Positions 7,337 through 13,881 of a stretch of 16,328 nucleotides of DNA are shown here, piece after piece. Numbering within the stretch: the first letter of the stretch is position 1; the number at the start of each line of letters is the position of its first letter. Source of the DNA: an uncultured Veillonella sp. (lineage in GTDB: Bacteria; Bacillota; Negativicutes; Veillonellales; Veillonellaceae). The notes beneath the pieces are model-generated. The model saw only the letters and a program-made list of their open reading frames with translations. It was not told where the DNA came from and did not search any database. The translations under genes were made by a program, and so were the position numbers. The stretch spans positions 1 through 16,328 of the forward strand of contig URPV01000023.1 of assembly GCA_900549805.1 (NCBI GenBank). The letters are read 5' to 3'.

Positions 7337-8583
7337 AGCGCGTTGTGATTATTGGCGGTGGTGCTGCCGGCCTAATGGCTGCTGTTATTGCAGGCCGTGA
7401 AGGGGCCCAAGTGACACTCCTAGAAAAGATGAATTACCTAGGAAAAAAGATGGGGATTACAGGCAAGGGCCGTTGTAATGTGACCAATGCAGCGCCTATG
7501 TCTGAATTTATCAAAAATACCCCAGGGAACGGTAAGTTTCTCTATGGGGCTTATGAGCGCTTTAGTAACCAAGACCTTTTACAGTTACTTAATGAAGCTG
7601 GCCTCGAGACAAAAGTTGAACGAGGGGGTCGGGTTTTTCCAGCCTCTGATTCAGCCTTGGATGTGCGAAACACTTTTATGAAACTTCTCAAGTCTTATGG
7701 CGTGGACGTTCATCTAGAAGAGGCTGCTCAAGAAATTATAGTGGAAGACGGCCGAGTAGCAGCTGTTAAGACTAAGAATGGAACCTATCCAGCTGACGCG
7801 GTTCTCGTTGCTACAGGGGGCAAGTCCTATCCAGCAACCGGTTCTACCGGTGATGGTTACAACTTGGCCAGCAAGTTGGGTCACAAGGTAACCGACATTC
7901 GGCCTTCCTTAGTACCCATTGTAACGGAAGAAGTGTGGGTTAAGGACCTTATGGGTCTTAGCCTTCGCAATGTTGAATTGTCCGTGGTAGCCAAGAATAA
8001 GGTCCAAGCCAAGATGTTTGGGGAAATGATGTTTACTCACTTTGGTATCACCGGTCCTATTGTCCTTTCTCTTTCACACACAGTGGGAAAACTCATGAGA
8101 AAGAAGAACATAGGGACCATTGGCCTTGATATTAACCTCAAGCCGGCCCTGTCTGTGGAAAAACTGGATAAGCGACTACAAAAAGACTTCGAACTGTATT
8201 CTAAGAAGCAGCTTATCAATGGCCTCAAAGATCTTCTGCCACAGCGGTTAATCCCCTTGGTCATTCAATTGGCTGGCCTAGATCCACATAAGCCTATCAA
8301 TCAGATTTCTAAGGCAGAGCGTGATAGCCTTGTTTATATTCTTCAGCATCTACCCTTAACAGTAAAAGGCTTACGACCGGTAGAAGAAGCGATTGTGACC
8401 GCCGGTGGCCTATCCCTTAAGGAATTTAATCCAAAGACTATGGAATCGAAATTAGTGCCAGGCCTTTATGGGGCAGGGGAAGTTTTGGATATTGATGCCT
8501 TTACAGGGGGTTATAATTTACAAGCTGCCTTCTCCACAGGTTATGTGGCAGCTATGCACATGACCCATCCAGAAGCATTTTAG
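7333..8583 (+). CDS. HI0933/YhiN-family FAD-dependent flavoprotein
   Basis: This 416-residue putative oxidoreductase is of the HI0933-like family, whose substrate is unknown. The FAD-binding Rossmann motif is clear at the N-terminus (VVIIGGGAAGLMAA, 4-17), with an acidic residue ending the second strand (LLEKM). Family signatures follow: GITGKGRCNVTN (41-52), VATGGKSYPATGSTGDGY (159-176), and a C-terminal FAD-contact segment GLYGAGEVLDIDAFTGGYN. No membrane segment or signal peptide is seen. The start codon overlaps the rluB stop in an ATGA arrangement, so translation is likely coupled. This gene often sits between rluB and cmk in Negativicutes and Clostridia, which hints at a housekeeping rather than accessory role, but its reaction is not known. 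Confidence 0.92.
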   Translation: MKRVVIIGGGAAGLMAAVIAGREGAQVTLLEKMNYLGKKMGITGKGRCNVTNAAPMSEFIKNTPGNGKFLYGAYERFSNQDLLQLLNEAGLETKVERGGRVFPASDSALDVRNTFMKLLKSYGVDVHLEEAAQEIIVEDGRVAAVKTKNGTYPADAVLVATGGKSYPATGSTGDGYNLASKLGHKVTDIRPSLVPIVTEEVWVKDLMGLSLRNVELSVVAKNKVQAKMFGEMMFTHFGITGPIVLSLSHTVGKLMRKKNIGTIGLDINLKPALSVEKLDKRLQKDFELYSKKQLINGLKDLLPQRLIPLVIQLAGLDPHKPINQISKAERDSLVYILQHLPLTVKGLRPVEEAIVTAGGLSLKEFNPKTMESKLVPGLYGAGEVLDIDAFTGGYNLQAAFSTGYVAAMHMTHPEAF

Positions 8584-8621
8584 TTATTCATCTTATGCAT
8601 TGTGAAAGCGATAAAAGACTC

Positions 8622-9302
8622 ATGAATACTCATACTATTGCCGTCGCTATTGATGGACCAGCAGGGGCTGGTAAATCCTCTATTTCTAAGGTAGTAGCCA
8701 AAAAGTTAGGCTACCTGTATATCGATACGGGCGCTATGTACCGATCTGTTACCTGGGCTGTTTTACATGACGGCATAGATCCTACTGATCAGGCTGCTGT
8801 AGAAGCCATCTTGCCATCCTTGGATTTGACCATGGAACCGACGGAAGAAGCTTGTAAGGTCTTTGTGCGAGGTCAGGATGTAACCAGCCTCATTCGGACC
8901 CCTGAGGTTAATAACGCCGTCTCGGAAGTGGCTTCCCACAAAGGCGTTCGCCAATACTTGGTAGATAGGCAACGACTTATGGCCAAGGCAGGTGGGGTTA
9001 TTTTGGACGGTCGAGATATCGGTTCTGTAGTCCTTCCTGATGCAGAGCTTAAGGTCTATTTGACGGCTTCTGTAGAGGCCCGGGCCCAACGGCGCTACTT
9101 GGAGGTTAAGGATAGTAATCCGTCCATGACGCTGGAAGCCATCCGTGAAAATGTAGAGCACCGGGACTACTTGGATATGAACCGTGATGAATCCCCTTTA
9201 GTTTGTGTAGACGATGCAGTCGTAGTGGATTCTTCAAACCTAACCTTTGAGCAAACTGTAGATCGACTGACATCCTTAATTGAGGAGGCTAGCCATGAAT
9301 AA
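8622..9302 (+). CDS. cmk: Cytidylate kinase
   Basis: Phosphorylates CMP and dCMP to the diphosphates using ATP, recycling nucleotides released by RNA turnover and by phospholipid synthesis. The P-loop is GPAGAGKSS (12-20). DTGAMYRS and the conserved DGRDIGSVVLPDAELKVYLTAS segment carry nucleotide-binding residues, and RAQRRY lies in the lid region. I prefer the ATG at 8622, giving 226 residues and the usual short N-terminus; an in-frame ATG at 8595 would add nine poorly conserved residues and has no visible binding site. The binding site for 8622 is itself weak, so coupling to the upstream flavoprotein gene 38 bases away is likely. The 3' end overlaps plsC by eight bases. Confidence 0.94.
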   Translation: MNTHTIAVAIDGPAGAGKSSISKVVAKKLGYLYIDTGAMYRSVTWAVLHDGIDPTDQAAVEAILPSLDLTMEPTEEACKVFVRGQDVTSLIRTPEVNNAVSEVASHKGVRQYLVDRQRLMAKAGGVILDGRDIGSVVLPDAELKVYLTASVEARAQRRYLEVKDSNPSMTLEAIRENVEHRDYLDMNRDESPLVCVDDAVVVDSSNLTFEQTVDRLTSLIEEASHE

Positions 9303-9915
9303 GTTTTCGACCTTCTTGTGGCGGTCTGCCTTCTGGCTCCGTTACAAATGGTGGTTCGGTGCCAAGGTATACGGCCGTGATAAGTTCCCTATGGAGGGAC
9401 CTGTTATCGTCGTGCCTAACCATTTATCTAACAATGATCCACCTATGTGCGGTCATGCCCTGCCTCGCCATGTCCACTTTATGGCTAAAAAGGAACTCTT
9501 TATCAATCCTATTTCTCGTTGGATTTGCACCTGGTTGGGGGCCTTTCCACTCAACCGTGGAACCATCGATAAGGAGGCTATCCGTCATGCTATGCGTCTC
9601 TTGAAGGATAAGAAGGTACTAGGAATTTTTGCGGAAGGGCACCGACAAAAACCTGGTAAATTGGGGCGCTTTCATGATGGAGCGGCTTCCATAGCCCTTC
9701 GCACAGGAATTCCTGTGGTACCCCTAGCCCTAATCGGCACATCAGAAATGAAAAAGGGGCATATTGCAGCTATTATTGGTGACCCCATTGAAGTAGAGAA
9801 AGGGAAACCGACCCCTGAAGCCATTAAGGCCTTAAATGATCAAATTAAGGCGGCTATCCAAACCATGATTGACGATTATAATAAAGGAGCATACGAGGGT
9901 ATCGATGGATATTAA
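9295..9915 (+). CDS. plsC: 1-acyl-sn-glycerol-3-phosphate acyltransferase
   Basis: Adds the second acyl chain to lysophosphatidic acid to make phosphatidic acid at the inner face of the membrane. The catalytic HX4D motif is NHLSNNDPP (His43, Asp48). Motif II is visible as GAFPLNRG (82-89), and motif III reads FAEGHR (112-117) where most family members have EGTR, so Thr is replaced by His. Late motif IPVVPLALIG (139-148) is intact. A Trp-rich amphipathic N-terminus (FLWRSAFWLRYKWWFG) probably anchors it to the membrane. TGAGGAGG at 9281-9288 fits ATG at 9295; an in-frame TTG at 9280 would place the start upstream of this site and is rejected. It overlaps cmk by eight bases and the next gene by eleven. 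Confidence 0.93.
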   Translation: MNKFSTFLWRSAFWLRYKWWFGAKVYGRDKFPMEGPVIVVPNHLSNNDPPMCGHALPRHVHFMAKKELFINPISRWICTWLGAFPLNRGTIDKEAIRHAMRLLKDKKVLGIFAEGHRQKPGKLGRFHDGAASIALRTGIPVVPLALIGTSEMKKGHIAAIIGDPIEVEKGKPTPEAIKALNDQIKAAIQTMIDDYNKGAYEGIDGY

Positions 9916-11806
9916 ATTAGCAGATAATTGTGGCTTTTGCTTTGGCGTTAAGCGGGCTGTGTCCATGGCCTTAGAAGCTGCCGATAAAGAACATCATAAG
10001 ACCGTTACCCTAGGGCCTATCATTCATAATCCCCAAGTAGTGGGAAAATTAGTTGATAAGGGTGTGGGCCACGTGGATTCTGTGGACCAAGTGGATAGTG
10101 GAACCATGATCATTCGCTCTCATGGGGTGGGACCAGAGGTCTATCAAGAGGCTCAAGCTAAGGACTTGGAGATTATCGATGCCACTTGTCCTCATGTAAA
10201 AAAGGCTCAACAAGATGCCAAGTCCATCATTGAAGATGGGCGGACCCTCATCATCTTAGGCGAAAAAAACCATCCAGAAGTAAAAAGTATTAACTTATGG
10301 GCAGGTAATCATGGTATAATACTAGAAGATGAGGAAAGCGCCCAAAATTTACCTGTGGTAGAAAAAATGGGGGTTGTTGTACAAACCACCTTTTCACAAT
10401 TTAAATTTAGAAGTATAATAGACATATTAGAGACTAAATCTAAGGATCTTAAGGTATACGAAACCATTTGCACCGCTACTCAAGAGCGGCAGAACTCTGC
10501 TGTAGCTTTGGCAAAAGACGTAGATCTTATGATCGTGGTAGGTGGAAAAAATTCCGGCAACACGAATCGCTTGGCAGAAGTGTGTCGTGGAGTTGGCTGT
10601 ACAACGTACCACATCGAGACAGCTGCTGAATTACAATTGAGCTGGTTTGCAACGGTTCAAACAGTAGGTGTCACAGCCGGCGCATCAACGCCTGACTGGA
10701 TTATTAAGGAGGTCATTGAGACAATGCAAACATTCGAAGAATTATTTTTACAATCTGAGCAAGAAGAACTTAAGAAAGGTAACGTGGTAGTTGGTACTGT
10801 AGTACTCGTAGAAGACGACCGCGCATACGTTTCCATCGGGTCCAAAACAGAAGCTGTTTTGAACAAATCCGAAATTTCTTACCCAGCACCTGCTTCTGCC
10901 AAAGACGTGCTCAAAGAAGGGCAAGAAATTAAAGCGGTTATCATGAACCACATCAAAGAAGATAACCCAACATACCTTTCCATCACTCGCCTTGCTAAAG
11001 ACGAAGACTGGACTTATGTTCATGAAGCACAAGACAACGATCAAACAATCGTATGTAAAGGTATCGATGCTATCCCAGCTGGTTTGGTGGTAACTGTTAA
11101 ATCCTTGCGCGGCTTCATTCCATTGTCCCAAGGTGATGTTCATTTCGTAAAATCCCTTGATAATCTTGTAGGCGAAGAATTCGAAGTTAAGATCCTTGAA
11201 ATCGACGAAAAGAAAAACCGTTTGGTTCTTTCCCGTCGTGCCGTATTGGAAGTTGAACGCCAAGCTAAATTGGCTGAAGCTTTGAAAAACATCAAAGTTG
11301 GCGAAAACTACCAAGGTATTGTTCGCAAAATCATGCCTTACGGTGCCTTTGTTGATATCGGTGGTATTGAAGGTCTCCTTCACATTTCCGATATTTCTTG
11401 GCAAAAAATCAAAAAAGTTGAGGATGTTCTCTCCGTTGGTCAAGAAATCGAAGTTAAACTTCAATCCTTCGATCCTGAAACTAACAAATTGTCCTTATCC
11501 TTGAAAGCATTGACTAAATCCCCTTGGGACGAAGCTGAAGAAACAATTCATGTAGGCGACGTAATCAATGGTAAAGTAGTTCGTTTGGTAGCTTACGGTG
11601 CATTCGTAGCTGTTAATGATGCTATCCAAGGTTTGCTCCACATTTCCCAAATTACAAAACAACGTAATGCGAAAGTGGAAGACTACTTGACTCGCGGTCA
11701 AGATGTAGAAGTGAAAGTAATTTCCTTCAACAAAGACGAAAAGAAATTGGGCTTGGCGTTGACTGAATTGATGGAAGCAAAAGAAACTTCCGAAGACGCT
11801 GAATAA
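9905..11806 (+). CDS. ispH-rpsA: IspH-ribosomal protein S1 fusion
   Basis: This 633-residue protein joins two functions. Residues 1-273 are 4-hydroxy-3-methylbut-2-enyl diphosphate reductase, the last enzyme of the MEP isoprenoid pathway. Its three iron-sulfur ligands are visible as Cys12 (NCGFCFGVKRAV), Cys95 (DATCPHVKK) and Cys189 (ETICTATQERQ), with active-site GEKNHPEV (119-126) and the late GGKNSGNTNRL and TAGASTPDW motifs. Residues from about 293 hold four S1 RNA-binding repeats (about 293-365, 380-445, 465-535 and 550-622). The third and fourth are the most canonical, with YGAFVDIGG and YGAFVAVND. Such fusions are known in Negativicutes and some Clostridia. The start is ATG at 9905 with GAGGGT at 9895-9900. 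Codon use shifts from mixed in the IspH part to strongly biased in the S1 part. It is the last gene before the terminator. Confidence 0.94.
   Translation: MDIKLADNCGFCFGVKRAVSMALEAADKEHHKTVTLGPIIHNPQVVGKLVDKGVGHVDSVDQVDSGTMIIRSHGVGPEVYQEAQAKDLEIIDATCPHVKKAQQDAKSIIEDGRTLIILGEKNHPEVKSINLWAGNHGIILEDEESAQNLPVVEKMGVVVQTTFSQFKFRSIIDILETKSKDLKVYETICTATQERQNSAVALAKDVDLMIVVGGKNSGNTNRLAEVCRGVGCTTYHIETAAELQLSWFATVQTVGVTAGASTPDWIIKEVIETMQTFEELFLQSEQEELKKGNVVVGTVVLVEDDRAYVSIGSKTEAVLNKSEISYPAPASAKDVLKEGQEIKAVIMNHIKEDNPTYLSITRLAKDEDWTYVHEAQDNDQTIVCKGIDAIPAGLVVTVKSLRGFIPLSQGDVHFVKSLDNLVGEEFEVKILEIDEKKNRLVLSRRAVLEVERQAKLAEALKNIKVGENYQGIVRKIMPYGAFVDIGGIEGLLHISDISWQKIKKVEDVLSVGQEIEVKLQSFDPETNKLSLSLKALTKSPWDEAEETIHVGDVINGKVVRLVAYGAFVAVNDAIQGLLHISQITKQRNAKVEDYLTRGQDVEVKVISFNKDEKKLGLALTELMEAKETSEDAE
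10292..10320 (+). promoter_or_regulatory. Candidate internal promoter (extended -10) within ispH
   Basis: TGGTATAAT at 10312-10320 is a perfect extended -10 element. The -35 region is poor (AACTTA at 17 bases), which an extended -10 can tolerate. It lies about 400 bases before the internal S1 start codon and could drive a separate S1 transcript. Confidence 0.4.
10391..10419 (+). promoter_or_regulatory. Second candidate internal promoter within ispH
   Basis: TTTTCA (four of six to consensus) and a perfect TATAAT at 10414-10419 are 17 bases apart, with TTCACA at 10393-10398 as an alternative -35. The hexamer is made by ATA-ATA codons that are otherwise absent from this gene. A transcript starting here would carry a leader of about 300 bases before the S1 start. 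Confidence 0.4.
10706..10713 (+). promoter_or_regulatory. Internal Shine-Dalgarno at the IspH-S1 junction
   Basis: AAGGAGGT is a full consensus match to the anti-Shine-Dalgarno of 16S rRNA. It lies ten bases before the in-frame ATG at 10724 (Met274), at the exact boundary between the enzyme and the S1 part. It is stronger than the binding site of the full-length fusion start (GAGGGT). Confidence 0.6.
10724..11806 (+). CDS. rpsA: Possible free S1 protein from an internal start in the fusion
   Basis: This is the same reading frame as the fusion, begun at Met274, giving 360 residues with four S1 repeats and no IspH part. S1 helps the 30S subunit bind structured mRNA and is normally among the most abundant proteins. 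The support is a consensus AAGGAGGT ten bases upstream, the codon-bias change at this point (AAA largely replaces AAG for Lys, and ATA is absent for Ile), and promoter-like elements within ispH. That free S1 is really made is an inference; the alternative is that only the fusion is translated and the site is a leftover from an ancestral separate gene. Confidence 0.45.
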   Translation: MQTFEELFLQSEQEELKKGNVVVGTVVLVEDDRAYVSIGSKTEAVLNKSEISYPAPASAKDVLKEGQEIKAVIMNHIKEDNPTYLSITRLAKDEDWTYVHEAQDNDQTIVCKGIDAIPAGLVVTVKSLRGFIPLSQGDVHFVKSLDNLVGEEFEVKILEIDEKKNRLVLSRRAVLEVERQAKLAEALKNIKVGENYQGIVRKIMPYGAFVDIGGIEGLLHISDISWQKIKKVEDVLSVGQEIEVKLQSFDPETNKLSLSLKALTKSPWDEAEETIHVGDVINGKVVRLVAYGAFVAVNDAIQGLLHISQITKQRNAKVEDYLTRGQDVEVKVISFNKDEKKLGLALTELMEAKETSEDAE

Positions 11807-11836
11807 TATAGCGCCTGTCAAAGCTTAGTGCAGAGG

Positions 11837-11879
11837 ACTGGTCCAGCCGGTGTAATCCACCGACTGGGCCAGTTTTTTT
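11837..11879 (+). terminator. Strong intrinsic terminator after ispH-rpsA
   Basis: A 16-bp stem (11837-11852 with 11858-11873), containing one G-U pair and one C/A mismatch, closes a TAATC loop. The T-tract of seven (11873-11879) begins with the last stem base. It ends the scpA operon 31 bases after the rpsA stop codon. Confidence 0.93.
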
Positions 11880-11906
11880 GTGGAAAAAAAGCCTATATGG
11901 TAAAAT
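11878..11906 (+). promoter_or_regulatory. Promoter of the der operon, overlapping the previous terminator
   Basis: TTGTGG (11878-11883), a 17-base spacer beginning with an A7 tract, and TAAAAT (11901-11906) preceded by TGG form an extended -10 promoter. The -35 uses the last two bases of the upstream terminator's T-tract. The predicted start is near 11913, giving a leader of about 32 bases. Confidence 0.65.
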
Positions 11907-11944
11907 AAATTGATATTTAATGCATATTTGACGAGGTGATAAAG

Positions 11945-13279
11945 ATGGCAAAACCATTAGTAGCAGTTGTAGGCCGTCCTAATGTGGGCAAGTCTACCTT
12001 GTTTAATGCTATTGTAAATAAACGGATTTCCATCGTAGAGGATATTCCAGGCGTAACCCGTGACCGTATCTATTTTGATGCAGAATGGCTCAATCGCGAG
12101 TTTACAATGATTGATACAGGGGGGATTGAGTTTGTTAACGAACAAAGTCATGTCATCCCTAAGATGATGCGTCTTCAAGCGCAATTGGCCATTGAAGAAG
12201 CGGATGTAATTCTCTTTGTAGTAGATGGCAAGCAAGGTATTGTCCCAGCTGATGAAGAGGTTGCTAATATCCTTCGCACATCTGGTAAACCTGTCATTTT
12301 GGTTGTCAATAAGATTGACTCTATCAACCAAGAAGCTAACATTTGGGAGTTTTACAACTTAGGCATAGGGGATCCTATTGGGATTTCCGCTAAGAACCTT
12401 ATGAACTTGGGAGACCTTTTGGATGATGTAGTGAAGAACTTCCCGCCTGTAGGAACTCAAGCTGATGAAGAGGATACTATTCACGTAGCCTTGATCGGTC
12501 GTCCTAATGTGGGCAAGTCTTCCTTGACTAATGCACTCTTGGGCCAAGACCGGGTTATCGTATCTGATGTAGCGGGTACCACTCGGGATTCCATTGATAC
12601 TCATTGGACTCATGAAGGACAAAAGTTTGTCCTCATCGATACAGCGGGTATGCGCCGTAAGGCTAAAATCGAAGAAGCCGTAGAACGCTACTCCATCGTT
12701 CGCTCCCTACGGTCTGTAGACAGGGCTGATATCGTTGTCCTCGTTTTGGATGGTCCAGACGGTGTGACGGAACAAGACAAGAAAATTGCCGGGTATGCTC
12801 ATGAATCTGGTAAGGGCATGGTCATCGTAGTTAACAAGTGGGACTTAGTAGAAAAGGATGATAAGACTACCGTACGCTATACAGAGGACATTTATGATGA
12901 ATTGGGTTTCCTCCAATACGCACCAGTTCTCTTTGTATCTGCTTTGACAAAACAACGGATTCATCGATTAGCAGATGTACTCAAGTTTGTTTCCGAACAA
13001 CAATACCGCCGCGTATCCACAGGGACTCTCAACCAACTCTTGTCCGATGCGCAAATGGTTAACCCTGTGCCAAGCCGAGCAGGTCGAACGCCTAAAATTT
13101 ACTACATGACCCAAGCTTCAGTTAAGCCACCAACCTTTATTCTCTTTGTTAATGAACCGGAATTGATTCACTTCTCCTATATGCGGTTCTTAGAAAACCG
13201 CTTGCGGGAATCCTTCGGTTTTGAAGGGACACCAATTCGCTTGATCCTTCGTGGTAAGAAAAGGGACGATGAAGATTAA
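11945..13279 (+). CDS. der: Ribosome assembly GTPase Der (EngA)
   Basis: An essential double GTPase that acts in maturation of the 50S ribosomal subunit. Two G domains are complete. The first has GRPNVGKST (10-18), DTGG and NKID; the second has GRPNVGKSS (185-193), DTAGMRRK and NKWD. A KH-like C-terminal domain follows. Length (444) is typical. GAGGTGA at 11933-11939 fits ATG at 11945; an in-frame GTG at 11936 overlaps that site and is not the likely start. It has its own promoter and heads an operon with plsY and gpsA, the usual order in Firmicutes. The stop overlaps the plsY start as TAATG. Confidence 0.97.
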   Translation: MAKPLVAVVGRPNVGKSTLFNAIVNKRISIVEDIPGVTRDRIYFDAEWLNREFTMIDTGGIEFVNEQSHVIPKMMRLQAQLAIEEADVILFVVDGKQGIVPADEEVANILRTSGKPVILVVNKIDSINQEANIWEFYNLGIGDPIGISAKNLMNLGDLLDDVVKNFPPVGTQADEEDTIHVALIGRPNVGKSSLTNALLGQDRVIVSDVAGTTRDSIDTHWTHEGQKFVLIDTAGMRRKAKIEEAVERYSIVRSLRSVDRADIVVLVLDGPDGVTEQDKKIAGYAHESGKGMVIVVNKWDLVEKDDKTTVRYTEDIYDELGFLQYAPVLFVSALTKQRIHRLADVLKFVSEQQYRRVSTGTLNQLLSDAQMVNPVPSRAGRTPKIYYMTQASVKPPTFILFVNEPELIHFSYMRFLENRLRESFGFEGTPIRLILRGKKRDDED

Positions 13280-13881
13280 TGGATACTATGATGATTGTAT
13301 ATGTAATCTTGGCCTATCTTATAGGCTCTATTCCCTCCGGTTTGATTATAGGAAAGGGACTATTTGGGACAGATGTTCGCCAATTTGGATCTAAGAATAT
13401 TGGCGCCACCAATACCTACCGTGTTCTAGGTCTTAAAGCGGCTCTTCCTGTATTTATCTGTGACGCTCTTAAAGGGGCGATTGGGGTCTTCTTATTGGCT
13501 TCCTATGGTCCTGCCTTTGCTATTTTAGGTGGTATCTTGGCTATGGTAGGTCATAACTGGTCGATCTTTTTAGGTTTTAAAGGTGGTCGCGGTGTAGCTA
13601 CGGGACTAGGTGTTCTTATCGCCCTATCGCCGCTAGTAGCGATTATTTGTTTTGCCATCTGGGGAATCATTGTTTACCCAACTAAGCTAGTATCCTTAGG
13701 CTCTATTATTGCAGCAGCAGCGGTTCCTCTCCTTATGTTTTTGACCGGTCAATCCTGGTGGTATGTAGGATTTGGGGCTTTAGCAGCTCTCTTTGTCATT
13801 CTCCGTCACCGAGATAACATTATACGGCTTCTGTCCGGCAAAGAACTTAAGGTAGAGCGGGTAAAGGATAATAAGTCATGA
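13279..13881 (+). CDS. plsY: Acyl-phosphate:glycerol-3-phosphate acyltransferase
   Basis: An integral membrane enzyme that transfers an acyl group from acyl-phosphate to glycerol-3-phosphate, giving lysophosphatidic acid, the first step of phospholipid synthesis. Several hydrophobic segments alternate with the conserved loops GSKNIGATNTYR (37-48) and GHNWSIFLGFKGGRGVATG (91-109), which bind the substrates. The 200-residue length is typical. ATG at 13279 shares one base with the der stop, and a second in-frame Met at codon 4 cannot be excluded as the start. The 3' end overlaps gpsA as ATGA. Its substrate is made by the next gene's product and its own product feeds PlsC from the previous operon; the acyl-phosphate maker PlsX is not in this window. 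Confidence 0.96.
   Translation: MDTMMIVYVILAYLIGSIPSGLIIGKGLFGTDVRQFGSKNIGATNTYRVLGLKAALPVFICDALKGAIGVFLLASYGPAFAILGGILAMVGHNWSIFLGFKGGRGVATGLGVLIALSPLVAIICFAIWGIIVYPTKLVSLGSIIAAAAVPLLMFLTGQSWWYVGFGALAALFVILRHRDNIIRLLSGKELKVERVKDNKS

Noticed and set aside
8595..8621. Upstream ATG for cmk
   Set aside because: The extra nine residues are not typical of Cmk and there is no binding site before the ATG.
10748..11464. Long open frame on the minus strand opposite the S1 repeats
   Set aside because: It lies wholly opposite a strongly biased, conserved S1 gene, has no binding site and encodes a Phe/Asn-rich protein as expected from antisense of GAA/AAA-rich codons.
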